NCBI GenBank assembly: GCA_003354055.1
Contig: PIVQ01000032.1
Span: 1 to 24,890 of the forward strand
Reading direction: 5' to 3'
Length of the DNA: 24,890 bases
DNA from: Desulfobacteraceae bacterium
Lineage (GTDB): Bacteria; Desulfobacterota; Desulfobacteria; Desulfobacterales; Desulfobacteraceae
Each line of letters opens with the position of its first letter. Within the stretch, counting starts at the first letter, position 1. Of the stretch, positions 1-8,154 are shown in pieces. The notes under the pieces are model-generated. The model did no database searches and was not told the DNA's origin. It saw only the letters and a list, made by a program, of their open reading frames with translations. A program made the translations under genes and the position numbers.

Positions 1-524
1 TCCGGTATATCCGCATACTGTACCTTTTTCCGGATGGCGGCCATGGAGACAATGGCCAGCATCCACCCGGTACCGGAGCCGGCTCCGAATACAACGGATT
101 CCGTAAAGGTATAGTTTCGTTCCACCATGAACAGGGATGTCCCTAAGATGGCGCAGTTTACAGCAATCAACGGCAGAAATACCCCCAGAGTTGCATAGAG
201 CAGGGGGGAGTACTTATCAATGATCATTTCCACAGCCTGAACCATGGCGGCGATCACTGCAATAAAGGTAATAAATTTTAAAAAGCTCAGGTCCATATCG
301 GGAAATCCCAGCCAGGACAGCGCCCCCGGTGCCAGAAGCCCGTGATAGATCACCCAGTTCATGGGACTTGTGACCGTGAGGACAAAAATGACGGCAAATC
401 CAAGTCCTGTGGCGGTTTCTATATTCTTGGATACTGCAATGAACGAGCACATCCCAAGGAAGTAGGCCAGAAGGATATTGCCTATAAAGACAGAATTGAT
501 GAACAGACTCAGTAAATCACCCAT
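1..524 (-). CDS. nqrE: Na+-translocating NADH:quinone reductase subunit E (3' end beyond window)
   Basis: Integral membrane subunit of the sodium-pumping NADH:quinone reductase. With NqrD it binds a membrane-embedded 2Fe-2S cluster. My reading of the minus strand from the ATG at 524 starts [16 protein letters not shown] and stays open for 174 codons to the window edge; the family is about 200 residues, so only the C-terminus is missing. The two cluster cysteines are visible at about C26 (LGMCSF) and C124 (VNCAILG). Several hydrophobic segments fit the six-helix fold. A GGAG ribosome site overlaps the nqrD stop codon, so the two genes are translationally linked. It is also homologous to RnfA, but the neighbouring B and C subunits are clearly of the NQR type. 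Confidence 0.93.
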   Translation of the reverse strand, partial: MGDLLSLFINSVFIGNILLAYFLGMCSFIAVSKNIETATGLGFAVIFVLTVTSPMNWVIYHGLLAPGALSWLGFPDMDLSFLKFITFIAVIAAMVQAVEMIIDKYSPLLYATLGVFLPLIAVNCAILGTSLFMVERNYTFTESVVFGAGSGTGWMLAIVSMAAIRKKVQYADIP

Positions 525-533
525 GGTAGCTCC

Positions 534-1166
534 TTATCGTTTCTCGTGGGAAATGCCGGGCAGGGAATTTTTCAGCCAGACCAGAAGACCGATGATAAAA
601 AAGGCCCCCGGTGCCAGTACCATCAGCCCCATGTTCTGGAATCCAAGGTCATAGACGAATTGGGGAATAACGGCTAATCCGAAAATTTTACCCGATCCGA
701 GCAGCTCCCGTATAAAGGCCACCAGAACAAGAATAAGTCCGTATCCAATACCGTTGGCAATACCGTCAACAAACGAGTCAATGGGGTCATTGGCCATGGC
801 AAAGGCTTCGGCCCGGCCAAGGACTATACAGTTGGTTATTATCAGCCCTACAAAGATGGAGAGCTGTTTGGAAATATCATAGAAAAAGGCCTTGAGCACT
901 TCATCCGTCACAATAACCAGGGTGGCAATCACGGCAAGTTCCACAATGATTCTGATATTGGAAGGGATCCGTTTGCGCATGGCCGAGATGATCAAAGAGG
1001 AAAAGGCCGTGACCACGGTCAGGGCAATGGCCATGACAATGGCAGTGGACATCTTGACCGTGACGGCCAGGGCAGAACAGATTCCCAGGACCTGATAGGC
1101 CACGGGATTCTCTTTCCAGATGCCCTTGACCAGTATCTCGTAGTAGTCTTCTTTGGATTTGAGCAT
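534..1166 (-). CDS. nqrD: Na+-translocating NADH:quinone reductase subunit D
   Basis: A 210-residue membrane subunit of Na+-NQR, paralogous to NqrE and homologous to RnfE. With NqrE it forms the pseudo-symmetric core that holds the intramembrane 2Fe-2S cluster. The cluster cysteines are at C30 (LGICSAL) and C113 ([13 protein letters not shown]), matching C29 and C112 of the Vibrio protein. The conserved stretch [13 protein letters not shown] and about six hydrophobic helices are present, and the length is normal. It lies 9 bp upstream of nqrE and 12 bp downstream of nqrC, in the standard A-B-C-D-E order. Membership of NQR rather than Rnf rests mainly on the neighbouring nqrA, nqrB and nqrC. 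Confidence 0.95.
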   Translation of the reverse strand: MLKSKEDYYEILVKGIWKENPVAYQVLGICSALAVTVKMSTAIVMAIALTVVTAFSSLIISAMRKRIPSNIRIIVELAVIATLVIVTDEVLKAFFYDISKQLSIFVGLIITNCIVLGRAEAFAMANDPIDSFVDGIANGIGYGLILVLVAFIRELLGSGKIFGLAVIPQFVYDLGFQNMGLMVLAPGAFFIIGLLVWLKNSLPGISHEKR

Positions 1167-1178
1167 GTCAGTCCTTTT

Positions 1179-1928
1179 CTATTCTTGTTCCGGGTCTTGG
1201 GTCGGCACTGGGTGTGCTTTTAAGTCTTTCTGACGGAAGGTGATGGAGACCCCTTCATATTTTTCCAGTGTGGATTTTATACCTTCGGACAGATATTTGC
1301 CCGTGAGGGTGGCACCGGATATTCCGTCCACAAAATGTTCCTGTTCTTCTTCAGGCATGTTCGCAGTCTTGCCCTTGGCAATGCCTACGGAGACGAATTG
1401 GTTCTGGGAGTTGAGGATCTTTTTGCCTTTAAAGTTTTTTTGGAACCAGGTGCTTTCGATTTCACCACCAAGTCCCGGGGTTTCGGAATGGCTGAATACG
1501 GAAAATCCGGACACGGTCTGCCCGTCGTTTTCAAAGGCCAGATATCCGTGGATCTTACCCCAGAGTCCCCGGGTGTTGATGGGCAGGATATATCCTGAGA
1601 CTTCATTTTCTTTTTCCGGGTCCTGGACAAAGTAAAGGTGCATTCCGTCCGGGGTATCGGTTTGGGAAATTTCACCTCTGCTGTCCACAATCACTTCCCG
1701 CAGGCGTTTGGTATACAGATCGTTTATTTCTTCTTTGGGTGGCTTTTCCCCCGGTGCCAAAAGGTTTGCCGCCCGGAGCAAGTTAACCTTTTTATCCAGG
1801 GCAATGTTCTCCTGTTGAAACCCTTTGAGGCCTGAGGCCGCCGCCGTGATCAAAAGGCTGCAGATAAGGGAGGTCATCAGGGCGAACAGGATGACATTCT
1901 TGCGGCTGTTTTTATCGAAATCAGACAT
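1179..1928 (-). CDS. nqrC: Na+-translocating NADH:quinone reductase subunit C
   Basis: A 249-residue subunit carrying a covalently bound FMN on the outer face of the membrane. One N-terminal transmembrane helix (about residues 12-34) anchors a periplasmic FMN-binding domain. The flavinylation motif DGISGATLT is at residues 201-209, with T207 the expected phosphoester-linked threonine. The N-terminus (helix, then LDKKVNLLRAANLL) resembles NqrC more than the shorter RnfG. The start codon overlaps the nqrB stop by 8 bp. Flavin attachment requires an ApbE flavin transferase, which is not in this window. The C-terminal tail after about residue 235 is hydrophilic and proline-rich. Confidence 0.95.
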   Translation of the reverse strand: MSDFDKNSRKNVILFALMTSLICSLLITAAASGLKGFQQENIALDKKVNLLRAANLLAPGEKPPKEEINDLYTKRLREVIVDSRGEISQTDTPDGMHLYFVQDPEKENEVSGYILPINTRGLWGKIHGYLAFENDGQTVSGFSVFSHSETPGLGGEIESTWFQKNFKGKKILNSQNQFVSVGIAKGKTANMPEEEQEHFVDGISGATLTGKYLSEGIKSTLEKYEGVSITFRQKDLKAHPVPTQDPEQE

Positions 1929-3084
1929 TGGGTATCCTCTTTGATGTTCTGTATTTGATCACCACATGGTCCAGCAGCGGCGAAAATACATTCATGAACA
2001 ATATGGCCAGCATCGCTCCTTCCATAAAGGCGGGATTGACCACCCGGATGATCACGGTGAGAAATCCGATGAGAAAACCGAAAATCCACCGGCCCGGATT
2101 GGTGCCGGGTGCAGATACGGGATCGGTCGCCATAAAGGAGATGCCAAACAAAAACCCGCCGGCAAACAGATGGTACAGGGGGCCTGCATTGGCCCAGGTG
2201 TCGCTGCCGCCCGGGATCAGATAGATGAATATACTGGTGATGACAATGCCTGTAATACCGCCGATGATGATTCTGTAATTTGCGATGCGGGTGACCATGA
2301 GAATGGCAGCCCCGATCAGACAGCAGAGCGCCGAGGTTTCTCCCACACTCCCAGGAACTATTCCTATGAAAAGCCGGCCCATGGAAAATCCCGCCTCAGA
2401 CAGAGCCGAACCGATGGCCTGGCTTTCAAAGCCCGTGACGGCCAGGGCGGTGGCTCCGGTCACCCCATCCACAAGGTCTTTGCCCGCAATCCAGATATCA
2501 CCGGACATGGAAACCGGGTAGGAGAAAAAGATAAAGGCCCGGGCTGTTAGAGCCGGGTTCAATATGTTCCGTCCGGTTCCGCCGAAAACTTCCTTGCCGA
2601 TGACCACACCGAAGGAAATACCCAGAGCCACCTGCCACAGGGGAATGGTGGGTGGCAGGGTCAGGGGAAAGAGCAGGCCGGTCACCAGAAACCCCTCTGA
2701 TATTTTGTGCCCCCGGATGATGGCAAAGAGAAACTCCCATAAAAAACCCACTCCGTATGAGACAATAATCATGGGCAGCACATACCAGGCGCCCACCAGG
2801 AAACAGTCCAGGACACTATAGGACTGGCCCGTTGCCAGACCGGATTGATATCCTGTGTTGAAAATGCCGAACAGGGTCACCGGCAGCAGCGCCAGGATGA
2901 CAAAACTCATATATCGTTTCAGGTCCAGGTGGTCCCTGACAAAGGGCATGAATTTATTCTTCGGTGAGGGCAAAAAGAAAAAGGTTTTGGTGGCATCCCA
3001 TACCGGCGCGAATTTTTTGTACTTCCCATCTCCGGTAAAATGGGGTTCACTCTCGTCAAACAGTCTCTTGAAGGGATTTTTCAT
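1921..3084 (-). CDS. nqrB: Na+-translocating NADH:quinone reductase subunit B
   Basis: A 387-residue polytopic membrane subunit. In NQR it carries covalent FMN, riboflavin and the quinone site, and takes part in sodium translocation. The flavinylation motif DGVTGATAL is at residues 206-214, with T212 the expected FMN-linked residue. The long hydrophilic N-terminus (about 55 residues, including HFTGDGKYKKFAP and VRDHLDLKRYM) is typical of NqrB and absent from the shorter RnfD, which fixes the complex as NQR. Other conserved patches are GKEVFGGTGRNILNPAL and FMATDPVSAPG. The ATG overlaps the nqrA stop by 4 bp (ATGA), indicating translational coupling. Confidence 0.95.
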   Translation of the reverse strand: MKNPFKRLFDESEPHFTGDGKYKKFAPVWDATKTFFFLPSPKNKFMPFVRDHLDLKRYMSFVILALLPVTLFGIFNTGYQSGLATGQSYSVLDCFLVGAWYVLPMIIVSYGVGFLWEFLFAIIRGHKISEGFLVTGLLFPLTLPPTIPLWQVALGISFGVVIGKEVFGGTGRNILNPALTARAFIFFSYPVSMSGDIWIAGKDLVDGVTGATALAVTGFESQAIGSALSEAGFSMGRLFIGIVPGSVGETSALCCLIGAAILMVTRIANYRIIIGGITGIVITSIFIYLIPGGSDTWANAGPLYHLFAGGFLFGISFMATDPVSAPGTNPGRWIFGFLIGFLTVIIRVVNPAFMEGAMLAILFMNVFSPLLDHVVIKYRTSKRIPNV

Positions 3085-4442
3085 GCTTTATCCTTGTAAT
3101 GGGAATCCATGCCGTCGGACAGGATCTTGGCCAGTTCGATTTTCGAGGGGCAGGTAAAGGAGCATAAGCCGCATTGGCAGCAGTCCAGCATGCCGCAGGC
3201 CAATGCCTCCTCCACCTCATCCGCATGCAGGGCCTTCATGATAAAGCTGGGCATGAGGTCATTGGGGCAGATCCGTTCACAATAGGAACAGTTGATGCAG
3301 GCCCGCAGCTCACCGTGGAGGGTGCAGTCCATGGGGACGGGGCGATTGAACAATGAGGATAAAAAGGTGGATGATACCGATGGTTTGTCCAGTCCCGGCC
3401 GGACAAAGCCGAACATCTCTTCACCGTCTGTATTTTCAATAATATTGATGGTGTTTTCAAAAAAACCGATATGACTGTCCGGATCCAGAAGTCTGCCGTT
3501 GAACTGCCCTGTGGTAATCAGACTGTCTAAGGCAAAATGACCGGCCAGTTTTTTAACGGGCGCCCCCTGACGGGTCAGCAGATGGGGGCGTTTGTCCCCT
3601 GTCTGGGTTACGGTGACGATTTTTTCAACCGGATACCGGCCTATGGTCAGAAAATTACCCATCATGATCAGATGGTCAAGGCTGATGCACCAGGCCGTGT
3701 TTTCCGCCGGGTTCTGTTTGAGCTGGTATAGTACCGTACCCGGATTCCAGGACGGATATACATCGTCTGTGACATGGGTAACCCGGTCTTGGATACCCTC
3801 ATCAATTTTTTTCAGGCTGCTCTCCCTTGATGTAACAACGATCCTGTGGGAAAAACGTTGAAGAATGGCCAATCCGGTTTGAAAATCCTCCGTATTTCCA
3901 TCCAGCACTTGGGCCGGATGGGGAGAGGAAAGATCATTGCCGTTAAGGGAGACAATGATCATGGCAGGGGTATGATCCGCATCCGCCGTATCTTTAGCCG
4001 GAAACTGCCTCAGTCCCTGCCAGAGCCCGCCCTGTTTGAGCCGTTCCGTAAGGTCGGCTTTGGGTAGATCTGGAAGCTCTTGGGAAGACACAGGGTCAAA
4101 TTGGAGAAAATCATCGATTGGGGCAGCTGCGATGATCACTTCTTTCAATTTCCGTCGTTCCCCATAAAGAATCTTTTGAACCTTTCCCGTGGCCGGGGAT
4201 ACATAGTTTATTGACCGGTCCCTTTTATCGGTAAACAAAGGCGTGCCTGTGCGGACCGTATCTCCCTCTTTGACCAGAAGTTTGGGGCGGATAAACGGGA
4301 TATCTCCGGCAGATACCCCAATAGTTGAGGGGAAGGGAAGGCGGATCATTGTCAGATCAGGCATCCCGGTCACTTTGGGTGTAAATCCCTTGGAAATCTC
4401 TATTTTTTCCATCTGTTCAATTCCATTTGTGTTTAATTCCAT
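3081..4442 (-). CDS. nqrA: Na+-translocating NADH:quinone reductase subunit A, with two RnfC-like 4Fe-4S motifs
   Basis: Cytoplasmic subunit of Na+-NQR, 453 residues, homologous to RnfC. The N-terminal part (IEISKGFTPKVTGMP, then the barrel-sandwich VSPATGKVQKILYGERRK) and the middle NGRLLDPDSHIGFFENTI region follow the NqrA pattern. The C-terminus is unusual: it has two complete ferredoxin-type motifs, CINCSYCERICP (C382, C385, C388, C392) and CCQCGLCSFTCP (C421, C424, C427, C431), with an additional C422. From memory, Vibrio NqrA has YERVMP and LALCTFVCP at these places and binds no cluster, whereas RnfC binds two 4Fe-4S. The start may be the ATG at 4442 or one 10 codons later at 4412 (MEKIEISKG), which fits the usual NqrA N-terminus better. 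First gene of the operon. Confidence 0.92.
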   Translation of the reverse strand: MELNTNGIEQMEKIEISKGFTPKVTGMPDLTMIRLPFPSTIGVSAGDIPFIRPKLLVKEGDTVRTGTPLFTDKRDRSINYVSPATGKVQKILYGERRKLKEVIIAAAPIDDFLQFDPVSSQELPDLPKADLTERLKQGGLWQGLRQFPAKDTADADHTPAMIIVSLNGNDLSSPHPAQVLDGNTEDFQTGLAILQRFSHRIVVTSRESSLKKIDEGIQDRVTHVTDDVYPSWNPGTVLYQLKQNPAENTAWCISLDHLIMMGNFLTIGRYPVEKIVTVTQTGDKRPHLLTRQGAPVKKLAGHFALDSLITTGQFNGRLLDPDSHIGFFENTINIIENTDGEEMFGFVRPGLDKPSVSSTFLSSLFNRPVPMDCTLHGELRACINCSYCERICPNDLMPSFIMKALHADEVEEALACGMLDCCQCGLCSFTCPSKIELAKILSDGMDSHYKDKA

Positions 4443-4503
4443 TCTGCCAATGATGTGATAGTGTAGGACATGATATCCTGAGTTTGCTTTTTAAAGACCC
4501 TTA

Positions 4504-4531
4504 ATCTTATCAAATTCTAGTGTAATATCAA
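4504..4531 (-). promoter_or_regulatory. Possible sigma-70 promoter of the nqr operon
   Basis: In the 98-bp gap between the chemotaxis gene and nqrA, the minus strand reads TTGATA (4531-4526), a 16-bp spacer, then TAAGAT (4509-4504). This matches 5/6 and 4/6 of the consensus hexamers and leaves a leader of roughly 55-60 nt before nqrA. The gap also holds an imperfect dyad AGGA-N7-TCCT near 4464-4478. This is a motif match only. Confidence 0.4.
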
Positions 4532-4540
4532 GTCCTGAGC

Positions 4541-6190
4541 TTATTCTATTTTAAAGCGGCTGACCATTGACTGGAGTGTCTCGGCAAGTTCAGACAACTG
4601 CCCGGAACTTGCCGCAATATTTCTGGCATTTGAAGATACCTGGGACACTGATTTGCTGACATCGTTAATATCCTCTGATATTCTTACGGAGGCAGAAGAG
4701 GTGTTGGCCACATTGATGCTGACTTCAGCCACGGCATCAGCCCCCTGGGACACGTTGATGTCGATGTCCGAGATGGTATCGGACTGGTCGGCCACGGCAT
4801 TTGCTATAGTGGAAACGATTTCGTTTACCTCATTGATCACCGAAGATATCTGCCTGATATCATCAATGGTGGATGAGGATGTGGTCTGAATCCATTGAAT
4901 ATTTTCCCGGATCTGCTCGGTGGCCTCGGTGGTCTGGCTTGCCAGGCTCTTGATTTCTCCGGCCACAACCGCAAATCCTTTGCCGGCTTCCCCGGCGCGG
5001 GCTGCCTCAATAGTGGCGTTCAAGGCCAGAAGGTTGGTCTGTTCTGAAATGTCGTTGATCACAGCCGATACCTTATCTATCTTTTTTGCGGCTTCTCCCA
5101 GGTCATCCACTCTTGCGGAGGCTATGTCTGCGGTTTTAACCGCATTCTGGGATATCTGCCCTGCGGTTTTTGTGGCCTGGGAAATATCCCGGACCGTTTC
5201 ATTCATTTTAGTCGTTGAATCGGCAATCTGCCGGGTATTGGCGCTAAGTTCTTCCATGGCTGCAGCCACGGCATTCATGTCTTCACTCATCTGCTCAGTT
5301 TCCCGGGCTACACTCCGGGTTTTTTCATCGGATGATTCCGATTCCGTTGACAACTCTACTGCAACATCGCTCATTCCTGATGATTCCGTATTCAGGGTCT
5401 TGGACTGGAGGCTGATCTGCTGAATACTGTCCTGGAGGGTCGTGGCAAATATATTCAGATTATGACCGAGGAATTCCATTTCATTGAGTTTATCTTCGGT
5501 AGTATTGCCGGCATTGAAACGTTGGGTCAGGTCGCCCTTGCTCATTATTGATGCATGGGAGGCTGAGTCCATTAGCTGTTTAACGATTTTCCGAATCTGA
5601 AAGAGACTCAAGATCATAAGAATGAGACCTACGCCCAGGCAGATACTCTGGAACAGAATCAGCCGGGATACTTTTTTTTCAGACAGGGTCTGAAGCATTC
5701 CAACTGCGGTATTCATTTCCTTTAGCAGTGTCAGGTTGTTTTGAAGAATAAAGGACAGGTCTTCCTGGTTTTTGTCCCTGCCGGACAGCAGGGCATCCAT
5801 GTGATCGGAGAATTCAGTCCACAAGGTCTGTACTTTCAGAAGCTGGCTGTGGGCCGGCTCATCAGCCTTAGGGCAGAATACGGTTTTGCCTGACGGGTTC
5901 AGGGTCATGGGGGCCTGTCCTGAATTCAGAAGGGCGGAAAGGGTGGTGTTAAATATCGCCATGGTGTTTTTTACCGAATCCTGTGATATTTTCACGGTTT
6001 GACCGTCTGCAGAAACCATGAGGACCTCTTTTGACATTTTCTGGGACAGCATACGTTGCCGGCCGGCAAGGTTAATAAGTAATCCGTCTGTTTTCTGAGC
6101 TGAGGTGGTGTACCAGGTAACGGCAAACATAAAGAGGATAATAGAGGACAGTCCACCGGCAATGAGGCCGAGTTTGTAGCGTATAGGCAT
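4541..6190 (-). CDS. Methyl-accepting chemotaxis protein with PilJ-type N-terminal sensor domain
   Basis: A 549-residue membrane chemoreceptor feeding the CheA/CheW pathway. Transmembrane helix 1 is at about residues 8-29 and helix 2 at about 177-197. The extracytoplasmic domain begins with [16 protein letters not shown], the pattern of the type IV pili methyl-accepting domain also found in NarX and PilJ. A HAMP-like segment (about 198-255) leads into a long coiled coil. The signalling hairpin [20 protein letters not shown] (381-400) and the following [13 protein letters not shown] are fully conserved. The ATG at 6190 follows AAAGGA with good spacing. No C-terminal pentapeptide tether is present; the protein ends MVSRFKIE. 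The ligand is unknown. The neighbouring nqr operon has its own possible promoter, so co-regulation is unproven. Confidence 0.93.
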   Translation of the reverse strand: MPIRYKLGLIAGGLSSIILFMFAVTWYTTSAQKTDGLLINLAGRQRMLSQKMSKEVLMVSADGQTVKISQDSVKNTMAIFNTTLSALLNSGQAPMTLNPSGKTVFCPKADEPAHSQLLKVQTLWTEFSDHMDALLSGRDKNQEDLSFILQNNLTLLKEMNTAVGMLQTLSEKKVSRLILFQSICLGVGLILMILSLFQIRKIVKQLMDSASHASIMSKGDLTQRFNAGNTTEDKLNEMEFLGHNLNIFATTLQDSIQQISLQSKTLNTESSGMSDVAVELSTESESSDEKTRSVARETEQMSEDMNAVAAAMEELSANTRQIADSTTKMNETVRDISQATKTAGQISQNAVKTADIASARVDDLGEAAKKIDKVSAVINDISEQTNLLALNATIEAARAGEAGKGFAVVAGEIKSLASQTTEATEQIRENIQWIQTTSSSTIDDIRQISSVINEVNEIVSTIANAVADQSDTISDIDINVSQGADAVAEVSINVANTSSASVRISEDINDVSKSVSQVSSNARNIAASSGQLSELAETLQSMVSRFKIE

Positions 6191-6209
6191 TCAAATTTCC
6201 TTTGTTAAG

Positions 6210-6375
6210 CGGTTTGAGACGTATCGTAACAGAATACCATAAGGAATATGAGGATTCAATCATTCAGACCTGTATCTGTATAGGTTTAATCAATATCTAA
6301 CATTAAAAATATCAGGATAATCAATTTGCAGCATCGTGTTTTTTTTTCTAGAATGCCGTGCATCTGCTCAAACCG
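6210..6375. repeat. Spaced inverted repeat CGGTTTGAG / CTCAAACCG in the MCP-MauE intergenic region
   Basis: CGGTTTGAG at 6210-6218 is the exact reverse complement of CTCAAACCG at 6367-6375. A further CTCAAA follows at once (CCGTCTCAAAGG). One copy lies in the leader of the minus-strand chemoreceptor gene and the other upstream of the plus-strand membrane protein. It may be a shared operator pair for the divergent genes or may be chance. The rest of the roughly 245-bp gap shows no gene. Confidence 0.35.
6231..6259 (-). promoter_or_regulatory. Possible sigma-70 promoter of the chemotaxis receptor gene
   Basis: The minus strand reads TTGAAT (6259-6254), a 17-bp spacer, then TATTCT (6236-6231), about 40 bp before the ATG at 6190. 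Each hexamer matches 4/6 of consensus and the spacing is ideal. Weak evidence. Confidence 0.3.
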
Positions 6376-6435
6376 TCTCAAAGGAATGTTTCTGATGGGA
6401 GATGGGTTTGGGTGATTGAAATAAAAGGAGATTGC

Positions 6436-6921
6436 TTGCGGTTTTTATTGTCCTCTCATATCCCCTACCGGGTGCTGCGTGTGTTGCTGGGTTGTGTGTT
6501 TGTGTATTCCGGCCTGTCCAAATCACTTGATCTGGAATACTTTGCCGGGATCATCAATGCCTTTGGCCTTTTGCCCCGCGATCTTTCCTATGCGGCCGGC
6601 GTTGCCATTGTGGCGGGAGAGCTTGCGCTGGGTCTGGGACTGATCCTGGACCGGAAAGGCTGTCTATGCGGGATACTGGTCATGTTGCTGGGATTCATGG
6701 CAGTGGCCGGATATGCCATCTATATGGGGTATGACATTGACTGCGGATGTTTTGGTCCCGGTGACCCCGAGGGTGACGCTTTTTCCCAATTGCGCACGGT
6801 GATGTACCGCGATGCTATGATGGTAGCCGGTATTGCCTATCTCTATCTATGGCGATACAAAAACGGCAGGCATCCCCTGCCTCTTTTTTCAAAACAAAGA
6901 AGTGTAGAAACCAGTGCCTAA
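6436..6921 (+). CDS. MauE/DoxX-like integral membrane protein
   Basis: About 161 residues if translation starts at the TTG at 6436, which follows AAGGAG by 5 nt. The open frame continues upstream to a GTG at 6358, but no ribosome site supports that start. Four hydrophobic helices, an early GCVFVYSGLSKSLDLEYFA segment and the loop motif DIDCGCFGPGDP match the MauE/DoxX-like methylamine-utilisation family. Members of that group are linked to disulfide or quinone redox chemistry at the membrane. The CxC in CGCFG is the likely redox-active or metal-binding element (inference). It is followed 48 bp later by an exported rhodanese, so the pair may act on periplasmic sulfur or thiols. The exact function is unknown. 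Confidence 0.78.
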   Translation: MRFLLSSHIPYRVLRVLLGCVFVYSGLSKSLDLEYFAGIINAFGLLPRDLSYAAGVAIVAGELALGLGLILDRKGCLCGILVMLLGFMAVAGYAIYMGYDIDCGCFGPGDPEGDAFSQLRTVMYRDAMMVAGIAYLYLWRYKNGRHPLPLFSKQRSVETSA

Positions 6922-6969
6922 ATTTAAGATCAGCATGGCTGATACGAACCAGAATTTAAGGAGTGACAA

Positions 6970-7503
6970 ATGAAATTACCTGTTTCAAAATGGGTATCCC
7001 CTATTGTATTTTTTCTCGTTGTAATGTTGACCCTGCCTGCCTACGGATTTATGGGCGGAAAATTCAAGGATGAAGTGGAAAAGGAAAATGGGGCGGTAAA
7101 ACTGACCCGGGAAGTGATTAACGGCGGGTATGACGTGGTGACGGCATCAGAACTCAAAGGCTGGATGGATGCCCAAAAAGATATGATTATTGTAGACACC
7201 ATGCCCTATGAGGCCAGCTATAAAAAAGCCCATGTACCGGGCGCGGTTCAGATTCTTTTTCCCATTCCCGAGATGAAAGCCTGGGATATTAAGGAAACAG
7301 ACAGCAAAACCAAGGATGATTATGCTGCCCTGCTTGGGGCTGACAAAGACAAGACAATTGTTGTATACTGTGGCTTCGTGAAATGCACCCGCAGTCACAA
7401 CGGAGCGCTGTGGGCCAAAAAACTGGGCTATAAAAATGTTTATCGCTTTGCCGGCGGTATCTATGCCTGGAAGGGAATGGACTATCCGGTCGGAAAAAAA
7501 TAA
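6970..7503 (+). CDS. Exported rhodanese-like domain protein
   Basis: A 177-residue single-domain rhodanese with a signal peptide (hydrophobic residues 9-22, probable cleavage after LPAYG at about 26), so it should act outside the cytoplasmic membrane. The fold is seen in IIVDTMPYEASYKKAHVPGA, IVVYCGFVKCTRS and YRFAGGIYAWKGMDYPV. The active loop holds two cysteines, C134 and C139, followed by TRS, which is longer than the usual CxxxxR loop. Either cysteine could carry the persulfide. The ATG at 6970 has a strong AAGGAG 6 nt upstream. Rhodaneses transfer sulfane sulfur; the substrate here is unknown. It sits between the MauE-like gene and a glycosyltransferase gene, probably as one transcript. 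Confidence 0.88.
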   Translation: MKLPVSKWVSPIVFFLVVMLTLPAYGFMGGKFKDEVEKENGAVKLTREVINGGYDVVTASELKGWMDAQKDMIIVDTMPYEASYKKAHVPGAVQILFPIPEMKAWDIKETDSKTKDDYAALLGADKDKTIVVYCGFVKCTRSHNGALWAKKLGYKNVYRFAGGIYAWKGMDYPVGKK

Positions 7504-8140
7504 TAACCACACTCTGATTATATTTCTTCGCGCCCCTGAGTCGGGCAGGGTAAAGACCCGCCTGGCCAGGGATGTCGGAGATGAAAAGGCTCTGGCCCTC
7601 TATAAAACATTTGCCGAGGCCACTCTGGCTGCTGCAGACAAGTGGTGTGAATCCTCCCTGTCCAGGGAAATCCTACTCTCCTATTATCCTGAAAATAAAC
7701 TTGATCTGATTCAGTCCTGGCTGGGCCGGGACAGGGCTTACCTGGCCCAATCCGGCTTTGATCTGGGACAGCGTATGGCAAATGCCATGACATCTGCATT
7801 TGATAAGGGTGCTAAGCGTGTGGTCCTGGTCGGTACCGACATCCCCCGGATCCGGGCCGGGCATCTGGAACAGGCATTTGAATTACTTGGCAAAAAAGAT
7901 GTTGTTCTTGGACCAAGCCTTGACGGCGGATACTGGCTTATCGGCGCCAACCATGAGACGTTCACACCTGCAATTTTTGAAAATGTCGATTGGGGAACTT
8001 CATCTGTATTTTCCGCAACCACAGAGCGATGTGGTCGTCATAATTTGATCTGGTCAGAACTTGAGCCGCTTCAGGATGTCGACACTCTGGCAGATTTGAA
8101 GTTTTTTGAGAACCACGATCATATAGTTTGGAAACCATGA
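7463..8140 (+). CDS. TIGR04282/DUF2064-family glycosyltransferase
   Basis: A nucleotidyl- or glycosyltransferase-fold protein of the family named rSAM/selenodomain-associated transferase 1, also called arsenosugar biosynthesis glycosyltransferase. Family landmarks are LIIFLRAPESGRVKTRLA near the N-terminus, VVLVGTDIPRI in the middle and LGPSLDGGYWLIG in the last third. Related proteins normally begin just before LIIF, so the start is uncertain. The ATG at 7463 overlaps the rhodanese gene by 41 bp and lies behind a weak GGCGG; ATG 7436 is further upstream and has no ribosome site. The gene ends 14 bp from the convergent partner glycosyltransferase. No radical SAM gene is nearby, so the product is unknown. 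Confidence 0.85.
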   Translation: MPGREWTIRSEKNNNHTLIIFLRAPESGRVKTRLARDVGDEKALALYKTFAEATLAAADKWCESSLSREILLSYYPENKLDLIQSWLGRDRAYLAQSGFDLGQRMANAMTSAFDKGAKRVVLVGTDIPRIRAGHLEQAFELLGKKDVVLGPSLDGGYWLIGANHETFTPAIFENVDWGTSSVFSATTERCGRHNLIWSELEPLQDVDTLADLKFFENHDHIVWKP

Positions 8141-8154
8141 AGGGATATCGGGTA

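Noticed and set aside
217..450. 77-codon minus-strand open frame inside nqrE
   Set aside because: It is an alternative frame of nqrE. The nqrE frame runs to the window edge and shows the family motifs and cysteines.
2498..2740. Several open frames of 60-194 codons on both strands inside nqrB and nqrA
   Set aside because: Their sequences are low-complexity shadows (many Arg, Pro, Gly) of GC-rich coding DNA, with no ribosome sites and no family resemblance.
1..4442. Operon is Rnf rather than NQR
   Set aside because: NqrA carries ferredoxin motifs like RnfC, but NqrB has the long NqrB-type N-terminus, NqrC has the longer NQR-type N-terminus, and NqrA's N-terminal part follows NqrA.
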